Source of the DNA: JBEKSX01 sp049516635
Lineage (GTDB): Bacteria > Bacteroidota > Ignavibacteria > Tepidaquicellales > OLB5
Assembly (NCBI GenBank): GCA_049516635.1
Contig: JBEKSX010000023.1
Location: forward strand, 1-32,575
Length of the DNA: 32,575 nt
Direction: 5' to 3'
The translations under genes were made by a program, and so were the position numbers. The notes beneath the pieces are model-generated. The model had not been told where the DNA came from, did no database searches, and worked only from the letters and a program-made list of their open reading frames with translations. Each line of letters begins with the position of its first letter. Positions within the stretch are counted from its first letter, which is position 1. Below, piece after piece: positions 16,401 through 25,503 of the stretch.

Positions 16401-19400
16401 CCCCTGGTAGAGCTTCCGCACATCAACCGACATTGATTGTTCGTTCTGCAGAACATTGGGATCCAGAGATGAGGGATCTGTTTGCCTTAACACATTGCCT
16501 CCGACAGGGCTCATATAAATATTTTGGTTCTCTTCGATATTTACTACTGAGATCGAATATGCAGTGTCACTTTTATTTGTTTTCTGCCACTGATTACCTA
16601 CAAGGCTAAGCTCCACTATCCTCATACTGGCATCTTTTGTAAATCCCTTAAACCAGACCCTGACATACTGGACATTGGTAAGGGTGGTTGCACTTCCGTA
16701 ATTCCTGTATACATCGCTCAAAGGTATCCTGTACTGGTACCAGCCCTTATTCCCGCCCCCTGTAATATATTTGTTCCGGGATATATTAGTATCTAAAGGC
16801 ATCTCGTATTCCCAGTAATTATTGATTTCATCAAGCACACCATTACCGTTTAGATCTTCGGCATCGATTCTTTTATTTAAGGTTGCATTGCCCTCAGTCC
16901 CGTTAAAACCATAAAAATTAGTACTATTCTGGTTCCATGAATAATCATCTCTGCTTGGATCAGATCCCAAACCTGGAAAAAGTTGTTGTTCAACCGCATC
17001 AGGAATGCCGTCAATACCATTATCTTCATTTGATTCCAGCAACCCGTTATTATTGGCATCTTCTGTATGAAAATTTCTGTTATAGCCGGGGAAGGGGACC
17101 CGTTGATCGGCTATTATCTTTTCTGTTACTAATCCCAGATCTATCAGCATTTTTGCGGAATCACCTGGTGCTATGGTATCAATTTTCATCCATATTTCAA
17201 TAAATCCCATGTTCTCATCAAGAAGGTTCGTTTGGGAAGTATTCAGGTATTTAAAAATTCCCGTCCATTTTTTGCGGGAGTCAGTACCATCCAGAGTAAC
17301 GAATGAATTGCTGTCTATGTAAGAGTACATTCCCGGAATATACGGCCTGATGTTAAGAGCTAAAGGTGTAAGTGTATTGTTTGATGAGCTTCCAACCTGA
17401 CGATTCGGGTACACTTCAGTAACAGGGACATTGTTTACAAGATTAAACCATTCAAAGTGGCATCGCCTTATGCTCATCTGCCATGTGGCTGTATCACTTC
17501 CATTCCGTATGATAGATGAATCTTTAGGTATGCTCGAAACTGTCCAAGCAAGCGGATTTAAGCCAAAATCAATAATTTTTTTAGCACCCTCAAAATCATC
17601 AATATATGCTACCGATTCGCCGTTATCTCCGGGGATAATACTTTTTTTAGTGTTCGGGTCCGGCAGCATTAAAGCTACTTCACCTTTGAGGTTCAAGTCG
17701 GATTCTTCTTTTGTGTTATACCCGGGTATTTTATTTATAAGACGGGTCAGGAAACCGGTTTTTATATCGGTGGAAGCATCGAAGCCGAGAATAGTATTGT
17801 TAGTAGGTTCTTCACCTATTCTGACCTTATCGTTGAGCGTTTGCTGCTTAAGATTTAGAAGTGTGAATCCGGCATAGCTTGTTTTATTGAATGCATATTC
17901 CAGCCGTGCACCGAGTAGTGTTTTAGATGCAAGCTGGAAAAGGTCATTAGATTCGTATTGAATTTTCAGGTTCGAACCGGCTGAAAGAACACCGGCGTTC
18001 TGTATTACTAACTCTCCGGTACTGTAATCGATAGTATAATCAACCCCCTGTATCAATTGTACAGAACCGTTAAATACTTTTACGCTTCCTTCTACTACAT
18101 TAAATCCGAGTGAATACCTTGAAGATGCATCACCAATAGCAGTTCCGCCCATATAAAACTTAATCGTGCTGTACTGCGCATCGGTCTTTGAGTTTGAATA
18201 AATCGTTGTGTCCACGTGAATAAGGCTGTCGAAGACACCCTTCTCCTTTAAAGTTTTATAAAAAGGTGATAAAGTGGGGAAGATCACTGCCCCCGCTGCA
18301 AGATCTATTGTATATCCCGAAAAAAAATCAAAAGCCCCGTCGTCTTTAGAGTATCTCGGATCGTAATTTTGTCCATTTGTCCTCAGATCAAGATCCAACA
18401 GCTTTAAATATGAGATGCTGCTGTTATTGAGGATTAAATTCTCTTGTTTATCACCGCTTGGAGGCTTATAGTAAACAGAGAAACTGAATTTAGTGGGATC
18501 ATTCCTGATATTCCTAACACCTACAGAGTATATGTTCTTGATCTTTAAGTTCCACGCTGTCCTTTGTGCTGTGTCTTGAGTGGGTGGAAGCAGACCTGGA
18601 AACCTTACTAATTTTAATACTAAAGAATCCGGAGGAACGTCACCTGAAAAATAACCGAATTGGGTAGTGGGATGGTTTGAATAGCGGTAAGCAACTGCTA
18701 CTGCGTCGTTGGGAGCTGGCGGGAGACTAATATTCAGAGTTATGTAACCTGCCAGATCATGCAAAGTAAAATCAGACGCGTTCAGTTTATAGAAATAACC
18801 TGTAAATTTTTGACCATCTATCTGTCCAGTATCCTGACTCCTGTAATGTGGCGAATATCCCGGTCCTTTTTCCGGCAGTTCAATCCAGCAAACTGCCTTA
18901 CGCCTGTTTGGATTATTGATCGTGGTCTGAACCCATACTTCTATATCGGGTGCAACACGTTGTTCTATTAGAGATTGAGTGATCAGCTGACCATAATAAT
19001 AATACTCTTCGAAGGAAGATCTGTATGCAGTGTCTAAAAAATAATTGTTATCGTCATACTGGTAAGCGGGTATCTCAAAATTGATCTGTTGAGAACCGCC
19101 TGTAATGTCCACTTCCTTCTTTTCGCTTTTCTTTTGCGAAGCAATTGCTGTCAATGTCATTGGACCGAGCTTAAACTGTCCTTTTACTCCGAACAATGCT
19201 TGGGTACTTCCTATGAGGTTGGATTTTGTTTCCAGAGAAACGTTGCCGGCTTCCAGACTTTGTATCACTTCATCCGGATACCCGGTGTACTTCAATTTCA
19301 ACTGGTTCTCATAATCGAACGTTCTTTGAGAGTTCCAGTCGGCATCTATCGTAAGCTTGTCTCCAATAGAACCTTTGGTAGTAACCTGTACTTCCTGCTT

Positions 19401-20081
19401 GAAATTAATATTGTTTTGTGTCTGGCTGACATCGGTTATCGTCTGCTGATCGGAAGAGCTCTTCTGGTATGAAGCTGTGATGTCTATAGCTCCGTTGATC
19501 TTCAAACTGATCGTTGGCGGGCCGAATATAGTTTCTGTAGTGAAAGGCAGGGGAATGGTAATATCAGTAATATTCTTAAAAAGTTTTTCAAGCTCGTCTT
19601 TTGATTCTATTTTATAGAAATCCGCTGCAATAGCGTAGAATTGATTCCTGATTGTTTGGTCTTCTTTTATATTAATATACTTATCAAGCGGTATCTTTAG
19701 AGGATATTTGATCTGTTGTCCATTAAATGATTCGGTAATAGTTACATTATTTAAGGAATCAAATGTTATAGTACGTTCTATGACATGGGAGGTGTAAAGA
19801 AAGAATGATGATTCATAAGTACCAAAGGAAGGGTTTGGCTTGTCCTGCCTGACGTATTTAAAATATTGAATTCGCGCGGTTGAATCTAAGGGTTCTTTAA
19901 CCAGAGAAGTATCGATGCTCTTTGAAGTATCATATCTGGTACCTGTAGTATCAATCGACATCTGGAATTTACTACGGTCCCGGCCCTGTGAAAAAGAGTC
20001 GGAAGTGATTGACAATATACCAATACATGATGCAATAGCAACTAAAGTGCAGACCCTGATTTTTACTATAGTCTTATGCAA
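13470..20081 (-). CDS. sprA: T9SS outer-membrane translocon SprA (Sov)
   Basis: The giant beta-barrel that forms the type IX secretion channel, also needed for gliding in flavobacteria. It has 2203 residues, against about 2400 in Flavobacterium johnsoniae. A signal peptide spans about 1-31 (ending DSFSQG). SprA-type sequence follows throughout: INGAIDITASYQKSSSDQQT and WNSQRTFDYENQLKLKYTGY near 200-260, and IPGDNGESVAYIDDFEGAKK near 810. Two Asp/Asn-rich calcium-type loops occur near residues 1008 (DANNNGLLESNEDNGIDG) and 1072 (DAEDLNGNGVLDE). The second half consists of alternating aromatic beta strands. The start is TTG. It would export the CTD-bearing protease at 5873. The 5' region of 386 bases up to the HNH gene is very AT-rich and holds no gene. 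Confidence 0.95.
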   Translation of the reverse strand: MHKTIVKIRVCTLVAIASCIGILSITSDSFSQGRDRSKFQMSIDTTGTRYDTSKSIDTSLVKEPLDSTARIQYFKYVRQDKPNPSFGTYESSFFLYTSHVIERTITFDSLNNVTITESFNGQQIKYPLKIPLDKYINIKEDQTIRNQFYAIAADFYKIESKDELEKLFKNITDITIPLPFTTETIFGPPTISLKINGAIDITASYQKSSSDQQTITDVSQTQNNINFKQEVQVTTKGSIGDKLTIDADWNSQRTFDYENQLKLKYTGYPDEVIQSLEAGNVSLETKSNLIGSTQALFGVKGQFKLGPMTLTAIASQKKSEKKEVDITGGSQQINFEIPAYQYDDNNYFLDTAYRSSFEEYYYYGQLITQSLIEQRVAPDIEVWVQTTINNPNRRKAVCWIELPEKGPGYSPHYRSQDTGQIDGQKFTGYFYKLNASDFTLHDLAGYITLNISLPPAPNDAVAVAYRYSNHPTTQFGYFSGDVPPDSLVLKLVRFPGLLPPTQDTAQRTAWNLKIKNIYSVGVRNIRNDPTKFSFSVYYKPPSGDKQENLILNNSSISYLKLLDLDLRTNGQNYDPRYSKDDGAFDFFSGYTIDLAAGAVIFPTLSPFYKTLKEKGVFDSLIHVDTTIYSNSKTDAQYSTIKFYMGGTAIGDASSRYSLGFNVVEGSVKVFNGSVQLIQGVDYTIDYSTGELVIQNAGVLSAGSNLKIQYESNDLFQLASKTLLGARLEYAFNKTSYAGFTLLNLKQQTLNDKVRIGEEPTNNTILGFDASTDIKTGFLTRLINKIPGYNTKEESDLNLKGEVALMLPDPNTKKSIIPGDNGESVAYIDDFEGAKKIIDFGLNPLAWTVSSIPKDSSIIRNGSDTATWQMSIRRCHFEWFNLVNNVPVTEVYPNRQVGSSSNNTLTPLALNIRPYIPGMYSYIDSNSFVTLDGTDSRKKWTGIFKYLNTSQTNLLDENMGFIEIWMKIDTIAPGDSAKMLIDLGLVTEKIIADQRVPFPGYNRNFHTEDANNNGLLESNEDNGIDGIPDAVEQQLFPGLGSDPSRDDYSWNQNSTNFYGFNGTEGNATLNKRIDAEDLNGNGVLDEINNYWEYEMPLDTNISRNKYITGGGNKGWYQYRIPLSDVYRNYGSATTLTNVQYVRVWFKGFTKDASMRIVELSLVGNQWQKTNKSDTAYSISVVNIEENQNIYMSPVGGNVLRQTDPSSLDPNVLQNEQSMSVDVRKLYQGQAKFATKFFNTKPIDLLNYKILKLFVNGDPSFRYVDTGNYDAAMVIRLGSDSANYYEYRAPLHPDQRPGQPWNTLNEVSINLSDITQVKQVRDSIVTIPVYIPVPNGPPGSKYGVLGSPTIGNITQISLGVINNHNSSIPYPLTGSVWFNEMRVLKTNDKSGYAYNISAALKIADFGNLNFSYSKVDPNFHSLEDRFGSRINSNSWDFSGTLNLHKILNSLLSSWLSIKFKDFFTIPITFEHSESYQKPLFLPNTDIDMETAAQNKYRTVLAQNPNDPSYAQYASDQVRIASQTLIVTNRFAVNGMKFTLPGDNFFVQEMLNKLEISFYKNSTTERSPESQSIYQWDMGGTIGMTSNLKLLDKLNLSIGKLLPLGDDYKNAKLYFFFPFFPLMPLFSNNLAIGANFTRNHGDQTLRGQFQPNPTTRNFAINRNFSLEWKFIENWIVDLTGNYAFNAGSDLTYLETTSDSLRLQRNNSQILRDIFFHNALINFGRDLSYSQTINITPKFNIPVFKNFVDITTSYRSQYGWAPSLSSANLGSSVGFTSDFQASSYIKLKQFFDLLKGSDQPNKFEGGSSPMFQNQQQSLADVLKLLRTFVPDQFSLTFSQSHTVADGGVNGRPGFANFWTYWNTKENYGPSRSFQLGWTNYPGTRVPNLQLQDQEGLTNSINLSTFINPIFPNNLKINFTYKQSWATNNQLGYVTDSLGNLGLPTSIYNVRTLTRPSFIFGTNIVNNLAKPAPQDPNISAEIADSFEKSVVSFPFPSWTITLNGLEKFEMFQNFASSISLENSYSCDYKKVLQYNASQPEFVSSQSLTSGFSPLIGINVGFKQIQGGNLTASFKLNKTNNYDLTPSSLLINITNTTDLAINASYTKSGFKIPLFGLTLDNDVSISFSYTRTNNDPRTLNLVDQQWNDAAQTSGSISTSLNPSIQYALTKNVSIQLFYKYTKIQPTQGSLQIPTTTSNEAGLDLKLTIQ

Positions 20082-20345
20082 AAAATAAAATAAATATATG
20101 TACTATTGCTTCATGCAGTGTATATTAATTGTAAAATATGATGTTTATAGATATAATTTTATAAATTGATAAATTATTATGCAATACAAAAATATAAGTA
20201 ATAGAAATTTAACCTTTATATCTCAATTTACCCCGAAAGCTCAAAATAACATAAAAAAATATTATTTATTAAAAAATGTAAAAAATTGGATTATTAATGA
20301 TTCCTTGTATTTTTTCGGATAAAATACTATATTTTAAATCAAGAC

Positions 20346-20374
20346 AATATTTTTTCGACTATTGAAAAAATATT
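20346..20374 (+). promoter_or_regulatory. AT-rich perfect hairpin before the HNH gene
   Basis: AATATTTTTTC (20346-20356) and GAAAAAATATT (20364-20374) form a perfect 11-pair inverted repeat with a 7-base loop. It ends 15 bases before AAGGAG (20390-20395). It could be an operator or an RNA hairpin in the HNH leader. The rest of 20082-20467 is about four-fifths A/T, with no ORF or RNA I can support; a CAAAAATA at 20187-20194 (TAnnTTTG on the minus strand) is a weak sprA promoter candidate without a matching -33. Confidence 0.4.
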
Positions 20375-20467
20375 CAAAATTATACTTTTAAGGAGTAAAA
20401 CGATTTCGAAACTGAGTCTGAAAAATCAGTAAACGGCTACGGAAAGAAAGTTAGCGGGAAAGTACTG

Positions 20468-20953
20468 GTGCTCAACCAGAACTATGAAGCTATGAGCATT
20501 TGCAATGTCCAGCGTGCTGTCGTTTTGCTGTATCTCGGTAAAGCTGAACTGATAGCTTCCAAAGATTCCCAAGCAATCACCTCTGTTTCCAAACGGATGC
20601 CCTTTCCCACAATTGTCCGTCTTCTTATCTATATTACAGTACCTTATAAAAAAATAGTGCTTTCCAGAAAGAACATCTTACGAAGGGATATGTACAGATG
20701 CCAGTACTGCGGAAGAGCCGATGTCCCTTTGACGATTGATCATGTAATACCGAAATCTAAGGGCGGAGATGATACATGGGAAAACCTGGTTGCGGCTTGT
20801 GTTCACTGCAATAATAAGAAGGGAGACCGGACCCCTGAAGAATCAAAAATGAATCTCAGGAAGAAACCCACAAAACCTTCACACATCACTTTCATGAAAC
20901 ACTTTGTAGGAAGAGTGAATGAAGAGTGGAAACCCTTTTTATATATGAATTGA
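20468..20953 (+). CDS. HNH endonuclease family protein
   Basis: A 161-residue HNH nuclease. The metal and zinc sites are complete: the first CxxC in RCQYCGRA at about residue 79, the HNH core TIDHVIPKSKGG at about 91, NLVAACVHCNNKKGDRTPEE with the second CxxC, and the conserved tail KKPTKPSH. The N-terminal half, VLNQNYEAMSICNVQRAVVLLYLGKAELI, is the usual lead-in of the widespread stand-alone HNH proteins of bacteria and cyanobacteria, whose job is unknown. The GTG at 20468 is the only canonical start in frame, apart from a CTG one codon earlier. However, the frame stays open back to 20399 with family-like KKVSGK, and a strong AAGGAG lies at 20390. The true start is therefore doubtful. Confidence 0.87.
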   Translation: MLNQNYEAMSICNVQRAVVLLYLGKAELIASKDSQAITSVSKRMPFPTIVRLLIYITVPYKKIVLSRKNILRRDMYRCQYCGRADVPLTIDHVIPKSKGGDDTWENLVAACVHCNNKKGDRTPEESKMNLRKKPTKPSHITFMKHFVGRVNEEWKPFLYMN

Positions 20954-21125
20954 AGCTTCCAATTAAGAAACAAACCATTAGGGCTTACCATTATTTAAAT
21001 TATTCAGTCCACACTGAAGAATTGATTCAAGCTTAATGTTATTAGATTCCCATAATCCTGTGATCTGCATTCCGATGAACTGAAAAAATCATTACCTTGA
21101 AAGGTGTAGGTAATAAAAGTATATT

Positions 21126-21133
21126 TACATTTG
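21126..21133 (+). promoter_or_regulatory. Possible -7 box (TACATTTG) of the aminotransferase gene
   Basis: Fits TAnnTTTG and lies 80 bases before the ATG at 21213. No well-spaced TTG is present upstream. A small inverted repeat ATTACCT/AGGTAAT (21091-21097 and 21108-21114) stands just before it. Confidence 0.3.
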
Positions 21134-21212
21134 TATTATGAAAAAATTGCACGGAGCAGCATTAATAACTTAGATTTCAGTACATCACAATTTAAAAATT
21201 TCTATAAAAACC

Positions 21213-22541
21213 ATGAATGATACAATCATTACTCCAATAAATTATAATTTAGTAAAAGAGAAGATTTCAGAAAGCAATCTAAAGAATGTTGGGAAAGCTT
21301 CAATAAGAGAGATCAGAACCCTTATAAATAATATCGAAAAAGAATCGGGATCGAAATTTATCAGGATGGAAATGGGCATTCCGGGTTTACCGGCATTGAA
21401 ATACGGCATTGATGCCGAAAAGAAGGCGCTGGATTCCGGTATAGCATCCTTATACCCTAATATCGAAGGACTTCCCGAGCTGAAGAATGAAATATCTCGG
21501 TTTATAAAATTATTTCTTAATATCGATGTCCCATCAAATTGCTGTATCCCCGTTACGGGATCAACTAACGGCAGCTTCATCTGTTTTCTGGTTACTGCAA
21601 GAAGAAATAAGGTACAGGATACGACACTCTTCCTGGATCCTGGTTTTCCGGTTCATAAACTGCAACAGCAGGTTCTGGGTTTAAAACAGTTAAGTCTTGA
21701 TGTGTATGAATACAGAGGTGAAAAATTACGGGACAAACTGGAATCGATATTAAGCCCGGGAAATATATCAACCATTCTCTATTCAAATCCGAATAATCCC
21801 TCATGGATATGCTTTACTGAAAAAGAACTGAGGATAATAGGCGAGTTAAGTACGAAATATGATGTGATAGTTTTAGAAGACCTGGCATATTTTAACATGG
21901 ATTTCAGAAAGGACTATTCGAAACCGGGACAGCCGCCGTATCAGCCTACGGTTGCTAACTTTACCGATAATTATATCCTGCTTATATCAAGTTCAAAGAT
22001 ATTCAGCTATGCGGGGCAGAGGATAGGAGCTATTGCAATATCCGAAAAATTGTTTAACAGAAATTTTAATGACCTCCTGCGATTTTATACTAGTGAGAAT
22101 TTCGGCCATTCGGTGATTTACGGTGCTGCTTACGCAGTTTCCGCAGGAACAACACATTCCACACAGTTCGCACTATTAGCTATGCTGAAATCGGTAAATG
22201 ACGGGGATTATAATTTCATAGATGCGGTGAAAGTTTACGGTGAACGTGCCAAGATCATGAAGAAAATTTTCACATCCAACGGTTTTAAGATCGTATACGA
22301 TAAGGATGACGGTGAACCCATTGCTGACGGGTTTTATTTCACTGTATCATATCCGGGTTACACCGGTGAGGAACTCATAGAAGAATTGCTCTACTACGGG
22401 ATAAGCGCTATATCATTATCCAATACGGGCAGCTTAAGAAGAGAAGGGATCAGAGCCTGCGTTTCTCTGATTTCCAATGACCAGCTGCCGGAACTAGAAA
22501 AACGGCTAAAGATGTTCGATAAAAATCACAAGACTGTATAA
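21213..22541 (+). CDS. PLP-dependent aminotransferase, class I/II
   Basis: A fold-type I pyridoxal-phosphate enzyme of 442 residues that moves an amino group between an amino acid and a 2-oxo acid. Key features are EMGIPGLPALKYGIDAEKKA near residue 53 and LYPNIEGLPELKNEISRF near 80. Further on are SNPNNPSWICF near 192, VLEDLAYFNMDF with the PLP-ring aspartate region near 222, and the Schiff-base lysine Lys262 in SSSKIFSYAGQRIGAIA. A C-terminal substrate-binding domain with Arg in REGIRACVSL closes the enzyme. The substrate cannot be told from sequence alone. It stands 65 bases before nuoM, with a nested hairpin (GGTAT...ATACC enclosing GGTTA...TAACC) in the gap. Confidence 0.9.
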   Translation: MNDTIITPINYNLVKEKISESNLKNVGKASIREIRTLINNIEKESGSKFIRMEMGIPGLPALKYGIDAEKKALDSGIASLYPNIEGLPELKNEISRFIKLFLNIDVPSNCCIPVTGSTNGSFICFLVTARRNKVQDTTLFLDPGFPVHKLQQQVLGLKQLSLDVYEYRGEKLRDKLESILSPGNISTILYSNPNNPSWICFTEKELRIIGELSTKYDVIVLEDLAYFNMDFRKDYSKPGQPPYQPTVANFTDNYILLISSSKIFSYAGQRIGAIAISEKLFNRNFNDLLRFYTSENFGHSVIYGAAYAVSAGTTHSTQFALLAMLKSVNDGDYNFIDAVKVYGERAKIMKKIFTSNGFKIVYDKDDGEPIADGFYFTVSYPGYTGEELIEELLYYGISAISLSNTGSLRREGIRACVSLISNDQLPELEKRLKMFDKNHKTV

Positions 22542-22606
22542 TGCTTATTCTGGTATTGATTAATCTAAAATGGTTATGTCATTAACCAAATACCGAATTT
22601 GAATAG

Positions 22607-24127
22607 ATGAAATTACTTTCGTTATTAATATTTTTACCTATCCTCCTTTCGATTCCCATCCTCTTTTTTAAAAAAGAAAGATCCACATTAATAAAAGTAT
22701 ATTCTCTTACTGTTGCCGTACTTGAATTGATATTATCCGTCATTTTATTCATTAATTTTAAGGAAGGAACTTCCGATTTCCAGTTCGTTGAAAAGTATCA
22801 GTGGGTGCAGAATTTTAACATATATTATCATCTCGGGGTAGACGGTATTTCACTGCTGATGGTTGCTTTGACAGCATTTATCTTCCCGGTAACGATATTT
22901 GCTTTATGGAATTCCATAGAACAGAAGCTTAAAATATTTTTCTTCCTCTTCCTGATTATGGAAGGCAGCTTGATGGGGGTCTTCCTTTCGCTCGATCTGA
23001 TCCTTTTCTATGTTTTTTGGGAATTGATCCTTATACCGATGTACTTCATTATCGGTATTTGGGGGAGCGCTAACAGACATTATGCTACTGTGAAATTTGT
23101 GCTTTATACAATGTTTGGCAGCCTGTTAATGCTGATCGCTATTATATGGCTTGCTAACTATGCACAACCCCAGCTGGTGTATTTTACTACTAATTACCTT
23201 GACCTGCGGCGTGTTGCGCCGTTTGTACCTCCAAATATTCAGGTATGGATGTTCATGTTCTTTGCATTAAGCTTTGCTATAAAAATACCGGTATTCCCGT
23301 TCCACACATGGCTTCCCGATGCTCATACGGAAGCACCGACTGCTGGAAGCGTCATTCTTGCTGCTGTATTACTGAAGATGGGAGCTTACGGCTTTTTAAG
23401 GTATTTACTTGGCTTGTTCCCGATCATGTTCATAAAGTATTCGCATATCATAGCGGTACTCGGGGTGATAGGTATTATCTACGGAGCTTTATTATGCATA
23501 GCTCAAAAAGATATGAAGAAACTTATCGCGTATTCTTCCGTCAGCCATATGGGATTTATTGTGCTTGGCATTGCAGGATTGACCATTACGTCTTTACAGG
23601 GAAGTCTATTACAGATGGTGAATCATGGTCTCACTACAGGGGCTTTATTTCTTTTTATGGGCTTTTTGTATGATAGACGTCACACCCGGGAAATATCAGC
23701 ATACGGCGGACTATCGAAAATCATTCCCGTATATGCATCTCTATTCCTTGTAATATGTCTTTCATCGATAGGTTTGCCCGGGTTGAATGGTTTCATTGGA
23801 GAATTCCTTATTTTAAGCGGTTCATTCTCTTCCATATATCTTAACTCGCATGTATATTCAATAATTGGAACAATAGGTGTCATTCTGTCAGCTGTTTATC
23901 TTTTATGGTTATACCAGCGGTTAATGCTCGGACAGGTAGAGATAGAAGAAAATAAAAAATTGATTGATCTCAAAGCTAACGAAATTATCAGTGTAGCTGC
24001 AATTTTGATCTTCGTTGTGTGGATAGGTGTATTCCCGGATACTTTTCTTAAGAAGTCCGAGCCTTCAATACATAAGATCATCGATGATCTCGAACTAATA
24101 AGGATCAATATGCTAAAATTTTTATAG
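22607..24127 (+). CDS. nuoM: NADH-quinone oxidoreductase subunit M
   Basis: One of the antiporter-like proton-pumping membrane subunits of respiratory complex I. The 506 residues form about 14 membrane helices. The charged residues of the pumping path are visible: Glu139 in YVFWELILIPMYF, Lys226 in AIKIPVFPFHTWLPDAHTEA, and Lys257 in VLLKMGAYG. Typical NuoM wording also includes YSSVSHMGFIVLGI, MVNHGLTTGALFL and GLPGLNGFIGEFLIL. It is followed 9 bases later by an NhaD/citrate-type carrier rather than nuoN, which lies 4.9 kb downstream. The other complex I genes are not in this window. Confidence 0.95.
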   Translation: MKLLSLLIFLPILLSIPILFFKKERSTLIKVYSLTVAVLELILSVILFINFKEGTSDFQFVEKYQWVQNFNIYYHLGVDGISLLMVALTAFIFPVTIFALWNSIEQKLKIFFFLFLIMEGSLMGVFLSLDLILFYVFWELILIPMYFIIGIWGSANRHYATVKFVLYTMFGSLLMLIAIIWLANYAQPQLVYFTTNYLDLRRVAPFVPPNIQVWMFMFFALSFAIKIPVFPFHTWLPDAHTEAPTAGSVILAAVLLKMGAYGFLRYLLGLFPIMFIKYSHIIAVLGVIGIIYGALLCIAQKDMKKLIAYSSVSHMGFIVLGIAGLTITSLQGSLLQMVNHGLTTGALFLFMGFLYDRRHTREISAYGGLSKIIPVYASLFLVICLSSIGLPGLNGFIGEFLILSGSFSSIYLNSHVYSIIGTIGVILSAVYLLWLYQRLMLGQVEIEENKKLIDLKANEIISVAAILIFVVWIGVFPDTFLKKSEPSIHKIIDDLELIRINMLKFL

Positions 24128-24136
24128 ATATCTTAA

Positions 24137-25393
24137 TTGTCTGAAGACCTCATCACCATTCCTTTTGTACTGCTTCTCCTTTCCATAGCTTTAATTCCTT
24201 TAATAAACCAATCATGGTGGGTAAAGAATTACTATTCGGTTTCGGTAATACTTGCGGTAATCGTAGCGGCACATTATGCTATAAACAGTAAAATATCCGA
24301 TATCGTATTTGCTCTTGAAGATTATATTAAGTTCATATCACTGCTGGCTTCGTTGTACGTAGTATCGGGCGGAATATTTATCGGTATAAAAGGTGCTTCT
24401 ACACCTTTGAAAAATCTTATGTTATTATCGATCGGTGCCGTTCTTGCAAATATTATCGGTACAACCGGTGCCTCAATGCTCCTTATCCGTCCCTACGTCA
24501 AAACAAATAAATTACGGATTTCAAATTATCACATCGTTTTTTTTATTTTTATTGTTTCTAATGCAGGCGGAGCATTGACCCCTATCGGCGATCCTCCTTT
24601 GTTTCTCGGCTACCTGAAGGGGATCCCTTTTTTCTGGATAATTGAAAAGATTTTTTTTGAATGGCTCTTGGTTATGTTTCTTTTATTGGTTGTATTTTAT
24701 GTATTTGACCGGATAAATTTTAAAAAACAACCCCTGCCGCTACAAGAAGAGGAAATCAAAACACATGAAAAAATAGAACTGAAGGGATTATTCAATTTCT
24801 TATTTCTCGGAATAATCATTGCATCGGTCTTTATTACAAGCCCTCTATTTCTTCGCGAAGCAATCATGCTGCTCTCAGCTGTTTTATCCTATAAAATGAC
24901 AGGCAAAGAAATTCACAAAAGAAATCACTTTGCCTTTTTACCAATAAATGAAGTAGCCTGGCTTTTTTTGGGTATATTCATAACTATGACACCTGTATTG
25001 GAATTACTTTCCAACCACTCGAAGGGACTTGGTATTACATCAGTTTCCAATTACTACTGGTTAACAGGGTTACTTTCGTCTTTTCTGGATAACGCTCCCA
25101 CATATCTGACATTTCTAGCTGCTGCGATGGGAATATATGATTTAAATATTAACAGTATATCGAATGTACTTCTTTTTATTACAGAACATCAGCAGTATGT
25201 AATAGCTGTTTCGTTATCATCGGTCTTTTTTGGTGCTATGACCTACATCGGTAATGGGCCAAACTTCATGGTTAAATCAATCGCAGAGAGCAGAAACATA
25301 AAGACACCCGGATTCCTGGGTTATATTTTCAAGTATTCAATTCCAATACTTCTGCCGATATACTCTCTCATCTGGTGGTTATTTATAAAGTGA
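24137..25393 (+). CDS. NhaD/CitMHS-type ion transporter
   Basis: A 418-residue polytopic membrane carrier of the ion transporter superfamily, with about 11-12 helices. Two family hairpin motifs are seen: SNAGGALTPIGDPPLFLGYLKG at about 140-161 and the later pair LLSSFLDNAPTYLTFLAAA and GAMTYIGNGPNFMVKSIAE. These are typical of NhaD-like sodium/proton antiporters and the related putative citrate transporter group. The start is TTG at 24137, 9 bases after the nuoM stop, which suggests co-transcription. Sodium/proton exchange would fit beside a proton-pumping subunit, but the substrate is inferred only from family resemblance. Confidence 0.83.
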   Translation: MSEDLITIPFVLLLLSIALIPLINQSWWVKNYYSVSVILAVIVAAHYAINSKISDIVFALEDYIKFISLLASLYVVSGGIFIGIKGASTPLKNLMLLSIGAVLANIIGTTGASMLLIRPYVKTNKLRISNYHIVFFIFIVSNAGGALTPIGDPPLFLGYLKGIPFFWIIEKIFFEWLLVMFLLLVVFYVFDRINFKKQPLPLQEEEIKTHEKIELKGLFNFLFLGIIIASVFITSPLFLREAIMLLSAVLSYKMTGKEIHKRNHFAFLPINEVAWLFLGIFITMTPVLELLSNHSKGLGITSVSNYYWLTGLLSSFLDNAPTYLTFLAAAMGIYDLNINSISNVLLFITEHQQYVIAVSLSSVFFGAMTYIGNGPNFMVKSIAESRNIKTPGFLGYIFKYSIPILLPIYSLIWWLFIK

Positions 25394-25503
25394 AGTAAAT
25401 CATCCATCAGAACTCCTGCCGATTAATATACTTATGGAATTTCTTGTAATCATATTTACAATTATATTTATTTAAATAATTATTTATCAACCTTTATTTA
25501 TTA

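Noticed and set aside
17431..17877. 148-codon open frame on the plus strand inside sprA
   Set aside because: Antisense to well-conserved SprA sequence, with no family motif; a by-product of the sprA codon pattern.
21138..21173. 11-codon ORF (MKKLHGAALIT) in the leader of the aminotransferase gene
   Set aside because: Too short, with no attenuator hairpins or codon bias; a leader peptide cannot be supported.
23245..23673. 142-codon frame overlapping nuoM on the same strand
   Set aside because: Shifted frame of a clearly conserved nuoM; the sequence has no recognisable fold or start signal.
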